Shown: piece by piece, positions 1 to 6,401 of the stretch | Numbering within the stretch: position 1 is the stretch's first letter | Layout of the letters: each line of letters begins with the position of its first letter | Assembly (NCBI GenBank): GCA_900545915.1 | Contig: URAV01000057.1 | Coordinates: 1 to 10,776 of the forward strand | From: an uncultured Porphyromonadaceae bacterium | GTDB taxonomy: Bacteria; Bacteroidota; Bacteroidia; Bacteroidales; Coprobacteraceae | Length of the DNA: 10,776 bases | Direction of reading: 5' to 3' | Made by a program: the position numbers and the translations under genes | Notes under the pieces: generated by a model | What the model was told of the DNA's origin: nothing | The model's input: only the letters and a program-made list of their open reading frames with translations | Databases searched by the model: none

Positions 1-54
1 TCTTGAAAACCGTTGTACTGCAAGGTACCGGGGGTTCGAATCCCTCCCTCTCCG
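1..54 (+). tRNA. tRNA-Ser(UGA), 3' part, cut by window edge
   Basis: The window begins at the last base of the 5' anticodon stem. The loop CTTGAAA (2-8) carries anticodon TGA at 4-6. A long variable arm follows (GTAC pairing with GTAC around 15-28), as expected of a class II tRNA. Next come the T arm with GGTTCGAATCC and a 3' acceptor strand CCTCTCC (47-53) with discriminator G54. CCA is not encoded. The 3' half is nearly identical to the tRNA-Ser at 338-422. The 5' half lies outside the window. Confidence 0.93.
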
Positions 55-90
55 CTGAACTTACTGGACAGAAATGGTCAGTAAACGGAC

Positions 91-125
91 AAAAAGCTAT
101 AAATCAATGATTTGTAGCTTTTTTA
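91..125 (+). terminator. Rho-independent terminator after tRNA-Ser(UGA)
   Basis: A 10-bp stem (95-104 with 110-119, one G-T pair) closes a 5-base loop and runs into a T run at 119-124. It lies about 40 bases after the tRNA 3' end. The A run in front of the stem also gives it a T tail on the other strand. Confidence 0.75.
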
Positions 126-262
126 TTACCATAAACTCCGGTCTCCAAAATTTTCCCCCAAATAAAGTTTATAAATCTATTCACTGAGAATTATATAGTC
201 AAACAATTTTATTTATAAGTAATATATCTTCTTTTTTATACGAACAAAAAAGTAAAATATTT

Positions 263-291
263 TTTGCTCATCAAAAAATTATCTACATTTG
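263..291 (+). promoter_or_regulatory. Bacteroides-type promoter for tRNA-Ser(CGA)
   Basis: The -7 element TACATTTG (284-291) matches TAnnTTTG exactly. A TTTG at 263-266 serves as the -33 element, with 17 bases between them (the usual spacing is about 19). Transcription would start near 297, about 40 bases before the mature tRNA. Confidence 0.72.
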
Positions 292-337
292 CAGCGGATA
301 AAAACATTTTGCTTTTTATCTTTAAAATTATTGCATT

Positions 338-424
<87 letters not shown>

Positions 425-447
425 GAATTAATCGACAGCAAGCAGAT

Positions 448-483
448 AATTCCTGTAAATTATTGAATTTGCGGGAATTTTTT
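448..483 (+). terminator. Rho-independent terminator after tRNA-Ser(CGA)
   Basis: A 14-bp stem (448-461 with 466-479, two G-T pairs) has the loop ATTG and ends in a run of T (478-483). It lies 26 bases after the tRNA. Confidence 0.85.
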
Positions 484-872
484 ATCGCTTTGTGTCTGCC
501 TTAAAATATATCTTTTCGCCTTTAAAAGACAAAGTTCATAATATCCACAAACTGTGGTAAGTTTTCTGAAAATATTCGACATGCATTGACTCCACTTCTC
601 GCATTTTTAGAGCAGGGTATTGCCATACATAGAGATATTTTACATAGTCAGACCGTTTATAGATGTGAATGTCTCCATTATCTTCTTACGTAGCCACCCA
701 TCGGGCAACCTACGTTCGAACACCAGATAAGCAAATAACCTAAAAATAAAAGATGCTTGTATGGTTATTTACACCTGTTAGGTCATATCATTCTAACAAA
801 AGAAAGTTATTACAGTTTTACAGACGAAAGGTTTTTATAAGCCCTTTTTTGTTACCTAAATGCTTTCTCTAA
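484..872. other. Gene-free stretch with possible decayed coding sequence
   Basis: No intact gene is visible. On the minus strand, 685-536 is open for 49 codons without a start codon near its beginning (contains SDYVKYLYVWQYPALKMRE, ends in TGA). An overlapping minus-strand frame further upstream is also open (contains VFERRLPDGWLRKK). The two frames are offset, as expected if a gene had decayed through frameshifts, but I recognise neither peptide, so this may be chance. An 8-base inverted repeat AAATAACC/GGTTATTT (733-740, 763-770) lies near the gene end at 873 and has no T tail. Confidence 0.3.
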
Positions 873-1316
873 TTATTGAATTTGCGCATTGATTTCGTTT
901 CTGAATTTTATAGGATTGGCAATAAAGTTAAATTTATTTGTTGCCCCACCCGTAGTTACGATAATAGAACCAAAACCTAAAATGCGTCCCATAATACTTT
1001 GATTAATGCGTACTCCCTCACATTTACTTAAAATCAATTCGAGGGCGTCCCGGCTTAGAATACCTGATTTTAGAATTACCTTTTTATTTGTGACAACATA
1101 TTCTGCTCCTACCTTTAGGAGAATTCTTTTTGTCAAATGGAATAGTCCTAACAATAACAAAAGTAAGCCGATATAATAAATGATACTTGTCTGTGCACAT
1201 GAAAAGAAAGCTCCCAGTAATAATAGTATTATCGGATATACGAATATATACCAGTGAATATTTGCCTTATATTTTATTTCTTCACCAGCTTGTAGGTTGT
1301 TTTGAATATAGCTCAT
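873..1316 (-). CDS. Membrane-anchored bacterial PH-domain protein (bPH_2, YdbS-like)
   Basis: The protein has 147 residues. A short polar N-terminus is followed by two hydrophobic helices (about residues 20-39 and 44-62), probably a hairpin in the inner membrane. A cytoplasmic domain (about 65-145) follows with the order typical of bPH_2 (PF03703): EYVVTNKKVILKSGI, then a segment around IRxxQSIMGRILGFGSIIV, then a small-residue TTGGA turn. This is the single-domain short form; longer YdbT-like relatives carry several copies. Members of the family are poorly characterised, so no specific role can be given. The gene is monocistronic, with a -7 element 41 bases upstream of the start. It shares strand but not an obvious operon with the gene at 1547-2005, from which it is separated by about 230 bases and its own promoter. 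Confidence 0.85.
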   Translation of the reverse strand: MSYIQNNLQAGEEIKYKANIHWYIFVYPIILLLLGAFFSCAQTSIIYYIGLLLLLLGLFHLTKRILLKVGAEYVVTNKKVILKSGILSRDALELILSKCEGVRINQSIMGRILGFGSIIVTTGGATNKFNFIANPIKFRNEINAQIQ

Positions 1317-1356
1317 AGTCTTTGTAAATTAATTACATAGTTTTATTGTCAGGGAA

Positions 1357-1364
1357 CAAAAGTA
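1357..1364 (-). promoter_or_regulatory. -7 element for the PH-domain gene
   Basis: The minus strand reads TACTTTTG, an exact TAnnTTTG match, 41 bases before the ATG at 1316. The -33 position holds only a T-rich TTTTA-like sequence. Confidence 0.55.
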
Positions 1365-1546
1365 CATATTAATCCGAGCGGTATAAAATAAATTTTCTAT
1401 TTTTTTAGACTAAAACTTAAATTCTAAAATAAAACCATTTTTCCAGTTTCTCATATTGTAAATTTTCCTTTTAGGCAGTCTCCAGCGCCATCGGAATATG
1501 AATAGTTTTAATCACAGACTTTTTTATTATCTGGTTCATTATATAG

Positions 1547-2005
1547 TTATTTTATTAATACCCTTTTTTGTTTATACCAAAGTCTTATTGCTCGTTTAAA
1601 GAGATATTTTACTACAATTCTGTGAAATATCCAGATAACATAGAAATATATTTTCCCTAATAAATTATTGTATTTGACTATTGTTGTCAAACTTACGTTT
1701 TGTTGTTTGTTATAATTTTTCGGACAATATATAGATATATAGAAGGTTAGGTGTTTGTCTTCTGTTCCCAAAATAATTTCTTCATCATTTTCTTCAATTA
1801 TTAGATCTATAAAAGTTTCGTTTGTTTTAAGTCCTAACGGTTTAACTATTAAATCTCTTATTTTAAGCAGCCATAATCCCCATTTGGGATATTCGATAAA
1901 CATTAGTTTAAATAAGTCGTTGACTTGTATTGAGGACTCGTTGCTGATAGCTTTTTGAAAACTGTCGGTATAATCCGCAGGGAGATATTTTGTTATCAGT
2001 TGCAT
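1547..2005 (-). CDS. DUF2867-like protein of unknown function
   Basis: The protein has 152 residues, with no signal peptide and no clear membrane helix. The N-terminal part resembles DUF2867 (PF11066): a Tyr/Asp-rich beginning, then PKWGLWLLKIRDLIVKPLGL (40-59), matching the family's P-x-W...LL-x-LR-x-xVKPxGLK signature. After that come GTEDKHLTFYISIY (80-93) and an aromatic, basic C-terminal segment (119-145, with FHRIVVKYLFKRA) that probably packs as a helix. No function is known for the family. The gene is AT-rich and lysine/isoleucine-rich, like the surrounding region. A Bacteroides -7 element sits 51 bases upstream. It is likely monocistronic. The family assignment is from memory of the motif and was not searched. 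Confidence 0.75.
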   Translation of the reverse strand: MQLITKYLPADYTDSFQKAISNESSIQVNDLFKLMFIEYPKWGLWLLKIRDLIVKPLGLKTNETFIDLIIEENDEEIILGTEDKHLTFYISIYCPKNYNKQQNVSLTTIVKYNNLLGKIYFYVIWIFHRIVVKYLFKRAIRLWYKQKRVLIK

Positions 2006-2055
2006 TATATATAAATTTTAGTTTTTTGTTTGGTTTACAGTAAATTGTGTAATAT

Positions 2056-2063
2056 CAAAGATA
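2056..2063 (-). promoter_or_regulatory. -7 element for the DUF2867-like gene
   Basis: The minus strand reads TATCTTTG (exact TAnnTTTG), 51 bases upstream of the start at 2005. No clear TTTG is seen at the -33 position. Confidence 0.5.
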
Positions 2064-2377
2064 AATATAGTAGTAAAATTTTTGTGATTATATTTTATGT
2101 GAGTTTTTTATTATATTTTTCTTTTAGGAAAGGGTGTAGAAAATAAAGTCAGACTTTACAAAGGAATTAATACTATAAATAATTGAAATTTCTTTTTAAT
2201 CTTTTTTTAACTCCAGATTAATATATCTTGTTCTGTTTTTTTAACATGCGCATTGTACCTTGCAACATAAAAGTCGGTATCCGGAAAGATGGGTATGAAA
2301 AATTTTTATTTATAAAAATATTCACATGTGTATTATGTACATTGTTTGTCTGTAACTTCCTTAGAGCCAGTCGAACA

Positions 2378-2405
2378 TTTGTATTCTTGTACATAAATAT
2401 CTTTG
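2378..2405 (+). promoter_or_regulatory. Probable promoter upstream of the secreted glycosidase-like gene
   Basis: TATCTTTG (2398-2405) matches TAnnTTTG exactly. TTTG at 2378-2381 lies 16 bases upstream, slightly short of the usual spacing. A start near 2412 would give a leader of about 190 bases before the ATG at 2605, covering the small open frames at 2411-2577. Confidence 0.45.
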
Positions 2406-2410
2406 AATAG

Positions 2411-2577
2411 ATATGGATCAAGACCGAAGAGCCAGAGGTTTCAGAAGCCGTTTTAGACGTTCCGTCCCCATGTCTTTACATCAGAAATCTGGTAAATAGG
2501 ATTTGAAACCGGAAGTTTGGATAACGGCCTATCTTATACCTTACGAAGAAAAAGAAATGAAAGTTTATCATCGATAA
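2411..2577 (+). pseudogene. Possible gene remnant or small ORF in the leader of the 2605 gene
   Basis: Three short plus-strand readings overlap here. One frame (2411-2506, to TGA) includes KTEEPEVSEAVLDVPSP. A second, offset frame (2500-2577, to TAA) reads DLKPEVWITAYLIPYEEKE and onward. Joined by one frameshift near 2500 they would form a continuous acidic peptide that looks more protein-like than its surroundings. The third begins with an ATG at 2413 and gives a basic 28-residue peptide (MDQDRRARGFRSRFRR...) ending at TAG 2499. I recognise none of these. Either a decayed gene or a leader peptide is possible, and chance is not excluded. Confidence 0.25.
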
Positions 2578-2604
2578 TGCCATAAAAATAAAGAAATAAG
2601 TTCA

Positions 2605-4347
2605 ATGAGACAGTTTAGCCTTGTATTGCTTGGTGTTTTTTTATTGTGTCCTTTCTATGGGACTTTAGGAAATACTCTTCCCGATCGGTTTGATAATAAA
2701 AATATTCGGGGATGGATTATTTTATCAGATGACATGAGTGCTGCTGTCCGGACGATAAAAGCAGCGAAAGAGTATGACATAAATCAGCTTCAGTTATCTC
2801 ATGAGATTATCCATGATTTGAGGGAAATAAAAAATGAAAAAGTGTGCGTACAAGTCAATGAGCTTGTAAATATGGCTCATTCGGAGGGGATAAACGAGGT
2901 TTTACTATGGGATCATAGTTTGTATGATATAGATTATTATCCTGAACGTTTCAGAACCGGTACCGGGGGAACGATAGATTTAGATAATCCTGAATTTTGG
3001 GAGTGGTTGAAAGACGATTATCGTCAGATGCTTGATCGAGTTTCGGAGGCAGACGGGCTTGTCCTGACTTTTATCGAAACCGGAGCTTATGCAGAGAAAC
3101 AGTTCTCCAAAAAAATGAAATCTCCGGAAGAGAAGTTGGCGGCAGTAGTGAATGCCATTTCCGATGTGCTTATTGGTGAAAGAAAAAAGAAATTGTATAT
3201 CCGTACATTTGCCTATTCCGAAGAAGAATATAAAGGTACGATAGGCTGTATAGAGTATTTGAAGTATGATGAGGTGACTTTAATGATGAAAGAGACCCCT
3301 CATGACTTTTTTCTGACTCATCCGGATAACCATTATATACAAAAGATGAATCGGCCTGTCATTGTAGAATTTGATTTAGGTAATGAATACAGCGGACAAG
3401 GAGTGGTGGCGAATACATGGCCTGAACATGTGATGAAAAAATGGAACAGCTATATACATTGTCCTAATGTAACCGGATATGTAGCCCGTACCGATCGATA
3501 TGGGAATACGAGTATTGTAAATACTGCTAATGCTATCCAGTTGTACGCCTTGAAACGAATGACGGAAGATCCGAAAATTTCCGTAGATCGGGTATATGAT
3601 GAATTTATAGAGTCGGAATATGGTAAGGCTGCTTTGTTGCCGGTAAAGAAAGCTTTTCAGAAAGCATTCGATATAGTGACGTCTGTTTTTTATACATTAG
3701 GGACAAATCTTACAGATCACTCTTCATTGAACTATGAAAATAATAAATGGGGTTATAGCCGGCATGTATCGGGTCGATGGATAGATCCTCCGGTCGTTCG
3801 GGTAGAACATGATGTAAATAGAACTTTCCATTATTGGAAAGATATTATAAATCACATAGCTCCGGTACAATTCAAGTCATGGTTTTCTCCGTCATTTGTC
3901 GAAGTAAAAGGCATTTTTGAGAAACGATGGATAAATGTCGATGAAAAGATGGATAGTTTATATTACCGATATATAGTAACGGAAAAGCGATATGGAGTCA
4001 GGCTTGCTGCCGAAGCATTGTCAGAAATAGAAAAAACGAAATCTGTATTAGATTCTGTTGTATATAACGAATTGCAACAGCTTTTTTATCGTACCTATCT
4101 TACAGCTACTTTGCATGAAGCTGTGTGCACGGCATACTATGGAATAAGAATATATACGAGAGATAAGAAGTTGCATCCTAAAATGTTGAAAGAGGATATT
4201 CTTTCAGCATTGGAAAGGATTACGTTGACGGCTGATGAAATGACGCAGATGAGGGGATCATATCCGATCGGTCAATATAATTGGCTGAACGATGCTCGGA
4301 TGGCATTATGGTATAGAGATAAGATAAAAAGAATGCTATATGAATGA
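2605..4347 (+). CDS. Secreted, divergent TIM-barrel glycosidase-like protein
   Basis: The protein has 580 residues. It has a Sec signal peptide (hydrophobic core about 5-20, likely cut near residue 22-23). The FLLC near residue 15 is a poor lipobox, so a soluble periplasmic or exported protein is more likely than a lipoprotein. From about residue 35 the sequence alternates short hydrophobic strands and helices like a TIM barrel: GWIILSDD, NQLQLSHEIIHD, GINEVLLWDHSLYD, GLVLTFIETG, KLYIRTFAY, RPVIVEFDLGNEYSGQG, NVTGYVART. Acidic residues near strand ends (E158, E255, D257, E261) are candidates for catalysis. The EYSGQG stretch and the following segment recall GH67-type alpha-glucuronidases, but that is weak and the family is not assigned. 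The C-terminal third (about 430-580) looks helical. No SusC/SusD or transport partner lies next to it. The start at 2605 is chosen because it begins the signal peptide; no Shine-Dalgarno is seen, as usual in this phylum. Confidence 0.7.
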   Translation: MRQFSLVLLGVFLLCPFYGTLGNTLPDRFDNKNIRGWIILSDDMSAAVRTIKAAKEYDINQLQLSHEIIHDLREIKNEKVCVQVNELVNMAHSEGINEVLLWDHSLYDIDYYPERFRTGTGGTIDLDNPEFWEWLKDDYRQMLDRVSEADGLVLTFIETGAYAEKQFSKKMKSPEEKLAAVVNAISDVLIGERKKKLYIRTFAYSEEEYKGTIGCIEYLKYDEVTLMMKETPHDFFLTHPDNHYIQKMNRPVIVEFDLGNEYSGQGVVANTWPEHVMKKWNSYIHCPNVTGYVARTDRYGNTSIVNTANAIQLYALKRMTEDPKISVDRVYDEFIESEYGKAALLPVKKAFQKAFDIVTSVFYTLGTNLTDHSSLNYENNKWGYSRHVSGRWIDPPVVRVEHDVNRTFHYWKDIINHIAPVQFKSWFSPSFVEVKGIFEKRWINVDEKMDSLYYRYIVTEKRYGVRLAAEALSEIEKTKSVLDSVVYNELQQLFYRTYLTATLHEAVCTAYYGIRIYTRDKKLHPKMLKEDILSALERITLTADEMTQMRGSYPIGQYNWLNDARMALWYRDKIKRMLYE

Positions 4348-4432
4348 TTATTTTTAATTCAATGATTCATAATTAATAAGAAATCATTATATTATAATAT
4401 CCGGAAGTATTTTAAATATATGTATTTTTTAT

Positions 4433-4440
4433 TATCTTTC
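4433..4440 (+). promoter_or_regulatory. Weak -7 element for the TonB_C-domain gene
   Basis: TATCTTTC differs from TAnnTTTG only in the last base and lies 38 bases before the ATG at 4479. The -33 region holds a T run (4410-4413). The 131-base gap after the glycosidase-like gene shows no convincing terminator, so readthrough from that gene is also possible. Confidence 0.35.
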
Positions 4441-4478
4441 GCATTTAGCATTTGTTTTGAAATAAATACGATGAATTT

Positions 4479-5150
4479 ATGGAAAAAGAGGAATTATTTT
4501 CTGTTTATGCAAAAGTTACTCTGTTATTTGTTATATTTTTTATATCATTACCGATGATGTCCGCATCATTGTATGTACCGGAAGATTCTGTTGCAGAGGT
4601 GAGTAAAAGACAGCCAGTTTATTTTGTGAATGATACTTATGTCGATTCTGAAGATTTTGAAGATATGCAGATACTTGAAGACATTGTTTCTATCGATGTG
4701 ATTAAGGATGCAGATAAAAATCCTCAGTTGAAAAAATTGTTTGATAAATACGGGAAAAATACAGGGTTCATCTTTGTGCGATTGAAACCCGGAATAGATA
4801 TTAAAGGTATTATCGGACCAGATGGGAAGAGATTGGAAAGTGAGCGATTACCTGAATTTCCCGGAGGTAAAACGGCTATGCTCAATTTTATTGAGAAGAA
4901 CAAGAAATATCCGTTTGCTTTATTAGATAAAGGAATACAAAGCGGGTCTGTACAAGTGACATTTGTTGTGAAGTCCGATGGTACGTTATCAGATATAAAA
5001 GTGAAAAAGAGTACAGCACCTGAATTGGCTAAAGAAGCTATACGTTTGGTAAGTGAAATGCCGAAGTGGATTCCGGGAAAGAAGGCGGGAATACCTTCTG
5101 ATTATACTCGTATGATCAATATCGATTTTAGGGGGATAATAATTCGGTAA
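4479..5150 (+). CDS. Membrane-anchored TonB C-terminal domain protein with plug-like segment
   Basis: The protein has 223 residues. A hydrophobic segment (about 13-30) acts as signal peptide or anchor. Residues 46-103 resemble a TonB-receptor plug motif: PVYFVNDTYVD, then ILEDIVSIDVIKDAD, then KYGKNTGFIFVRLK, compare the usual P-L-x-V-I-D-G ... I-x-x-I-x-V-L-K-D ... Y-G-x-x-x-x-x-G-V-I-x-I-x-x-K. Residues 125-218 form a TonB_C domain (PF03544): LPEFPGGKTAML, NKKYPFALLDKGIQSGSVQVTF, VVKSDGTL, then WIPGKKAG. In Bacteroidetes this pairing is familiar at the C-terminus of BlaR1-like M56 metallopeptidases; here it stands alone without the peptidase. It probably sits in the periplasm. Its role is unknown, and TonB energy coupling is not shown because no Pro-rich spacer is present. 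The N-terminus is unusually acidic for a signal peptide (see findings). Confidence 0.82.
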   Translation: MEKEELFSVYAKVTLLFVIFFISLPMMSASLYVPEDSVAEVSKRQPVYFVNDTYVDSEDFEDMQILEDIVSIDVIKDADKNPQLKKLFDKYGKNTGFIFVRLKPGIDIKGIIGPDGKRLESERLPEFPGGKTAMLNFIEKNKKYPFALLDKGIQSGSVQVTFVVKSDGTLSDIKVKKSTAPELAKEAIRLVSEMPKWIPGKKAGIPSDYTRMINIDFRGIIIR

Positions 5151-5201
5151 TCAAAGAATTTGTTTGCGGATTATTTAGAAAAATGGGGGAATGGAGTTAT
5201 A

Positions 5202-5228
5202 AAAAAGCAGGGATTTTCCCTGCTTTTT
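5202..5228. terminator. Bidirectional terminator between convergent genes
   Basis: A perfect 12-bp stem (5202-5213 with 5217-5228; core GCAGGGA/TCCCTGC) has a TTT loop and is flanked by A5 and T5, so it gives a T tail in both directions. It serves the TonB_C gene (ending 5150) and mdh, whose stop codon (5230-5232) lies directly beside it. Confidence 0.93.
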
Positions 5229-5229
5229 C

Positions 5230-6231
5230 TCAATTTATATTGGAGTTAAGTTTGTTCCATTCACTGATAGGTGGAATTATACCCATCGCGATAACTTCAT
5301 CCCGCAGTTTACATAAGTGTTCATAGCTGCTTTCGAGTTCTTTCTCTTCAGAGGCATTGCCTTTTACCTCTTTATAAGATATGCCGTCTTTTGTAATAGC
5401 AGTTTCCATTGCCATCATGATATGGTTGAATTTACCAGAATGGACATATACTCCGGCCGGCCAACGGAAAGGAGCTCCTCCCATAGCTGCAGCGATCATC
5501 TCGATAGACAGGTAGGCGGGACTTTGGAATGAGGAACGTCCTCTTAAATCAATAATATTTTTACCGCCTTGTATAACCTTTTGTTTAATTTCTTTCCACT
5601 CAGCTTCTGGCAATTGTTCAGTACCTATTAAAGAAGACAGGGCACTGCCTTTTATCGTGGTTGTTGAAGCGAATACAGCCATTTGTTCTCCATGTCCGCC
5701 GTAAGTTCGACAATTTTTTATTTCGGAAGCCGGAATCTTAAAATATTTTACCAATTCATTTTGTAAACGGGTACTGTCAAGAGCCGCTAAAGTCGAAACT
5801 TGTGAAGGTTTTAACCCTGAATAAAGTAAAGTTATCAGACCTGTAATATCTGCAGGATTAAATACGACAACAACATGTTTCACATTCGGACAATAGTTGC
5901 GCAGATCTTTTCCGAATTGGGCTGCTATTTCTGCATTACCTTTTAGTAGATCTTCGCGAGTCATTCCCGCTTTACGGGCAGCACCACCGGAAGAAACTAC
6001 ATATTCAGCTCCCGTAAGAGCATCTTTTATATTACTGGTAAATGTGATATTTGCACCTTCAAAACCGCATTGAAGCATTTCTTCGGCAACACCTTCGAGA
6101 GCCGGCGCATAAGGGTCATAGAGACAAATGTTCGGGGTCAGTTTCATCATTAACGCCGTTTGAGCCATGTTTGAGCCGATCATTCCGGCAGCTCCTACGA
6201 TTGTCAGTTTTTTGTCTGTTAGGTAATTCAT
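5230..6231 (-). CDS. mdh: Malate dehydrogenase, NAD-dependent
   Basis: The enzyme interconverts malate and oxaloacetate with NAD(H) in the cytoplasm. In fermenting Bacteroidales it usually works in the reductive direction towards fumarate and succinate. The 333-residue product has the LDH/MDH fold in order: Rossmann loop VGAAGMIGSN (12-21), Asp39 ending strand 2 (NAD rather than NADP preference), the substrate loop ARKAGMTRED with Arg86 and Arg92, VVFNPADI (122-129), LDSTR with Asp152 and Arg155, and the catalytic His180 in TYGGHGEQ. Arg pairs plus the Asp-His dyad are those of malate-type enzymes, and the sequence resembles the longer form common in Bacteroides. The start at 6231 gives only a short lead into the Rossmann strand. 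It has its own promoter (6277-6284) and shares a bidirectional terminator with the TonB_C gene, so it is probably monocistronic. Confidence 0.95.
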   Translation of the reverse strand: MNYLTDKKLTIVGAAGMIGSNMAQTALMMKLTPNICLYDPYAPALEGVAEEMLQCGFEGANITFTSNIKDALTGAEYVVSSGGAARKAGMTREDLLKGNAEIAAQFGKDLRNYCPNVKHVVVVFNPADITGLITLLYSGLKPSQVSTLAALDSTRLQNELVKYFKIPASEIKNCRTYGGHGEQMAVFASTTTIKGSALSSLIGTEQLPEAEWKEIKQKVIQGGKNIIDLRGRSSFQSPAYLSIEMIAAAMGGAPFRWPAGVYVHSGKFNHIMMAMETAITKDGISYKEVKGNASEEKELESSYEHLCKLRDEVIAMGIIPPISEWNKLNSNIN

Positions 6232-6276
6232 AACCTTGAATATTTTATGTTAGAAATAAATCCGTAATTGTATTAA

Positions 6277-6284
6277 CAAAGATA
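6277..6284 (-). promoter_or_regulatory. -7 element for mdh
   Basis: The minus strand reads TATCTTTG (exact TAnnTTTG), 46 bases before the mdh ATG. A TTTC at 6302-6305 lies 17 bases upstream as a near-match to the -33 element. Confidence 0.65.
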
Positions 6285-6401
6285 CGCAATAATTGGTTTC
6301 TGAAAATGTCCGTTTATTCAAATTTTAAATATTATAACCGATAGTTATGAGAAATACCTTGAAAGGTCTGATATATAAAGATAAATAATATAATTGGAAA
6401 T

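Larger units (their letters stand above)
2006..2604. other. AT-rich intergenic region, mostly non-coding
   Basis: About 600 bases separate two divergently transcribed genes. The first half (2064-2220) is very AT-rich and shows no gene. Between 2218 and 2421 both strands stay open for about 60 codons, but neither reading gives a recognisable protein. The last part (2398-2577) contains a plus-strand promoter followed by short open frames with more coding-like composition; these are described separately. Confidence 0.6.

Noticed and set aside
733..770. Terminator downstream of the PH-domain gene
   Set aside because: The 8-base inverted repeat has a 22-base loop and no T run in the right direction, so the call is too weak.
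2218..2421. Open frames of about 60-67 codons on both strands
   Set aside because: Both are AT-rich, cysteine/phenylalanine- or asparagine-rich translations with no recognisable motif. Being open on both strands at once is expected of low-complexity spacer.
2644..2652. Lipobox in the glycosidase-like protein (FLLC)
   Set aside because: The residue before Cys is Leu rather than Gly/Ala/Ser, and a normal type I signal cleavage site follows. A lipoprotein is unlikely.
4361..4388. Terminator after the glycosidase-like gene
   Set aside because: AATGATT/AATCATT can pair, but the stem is short, purely AT-dominated and without a T tail.
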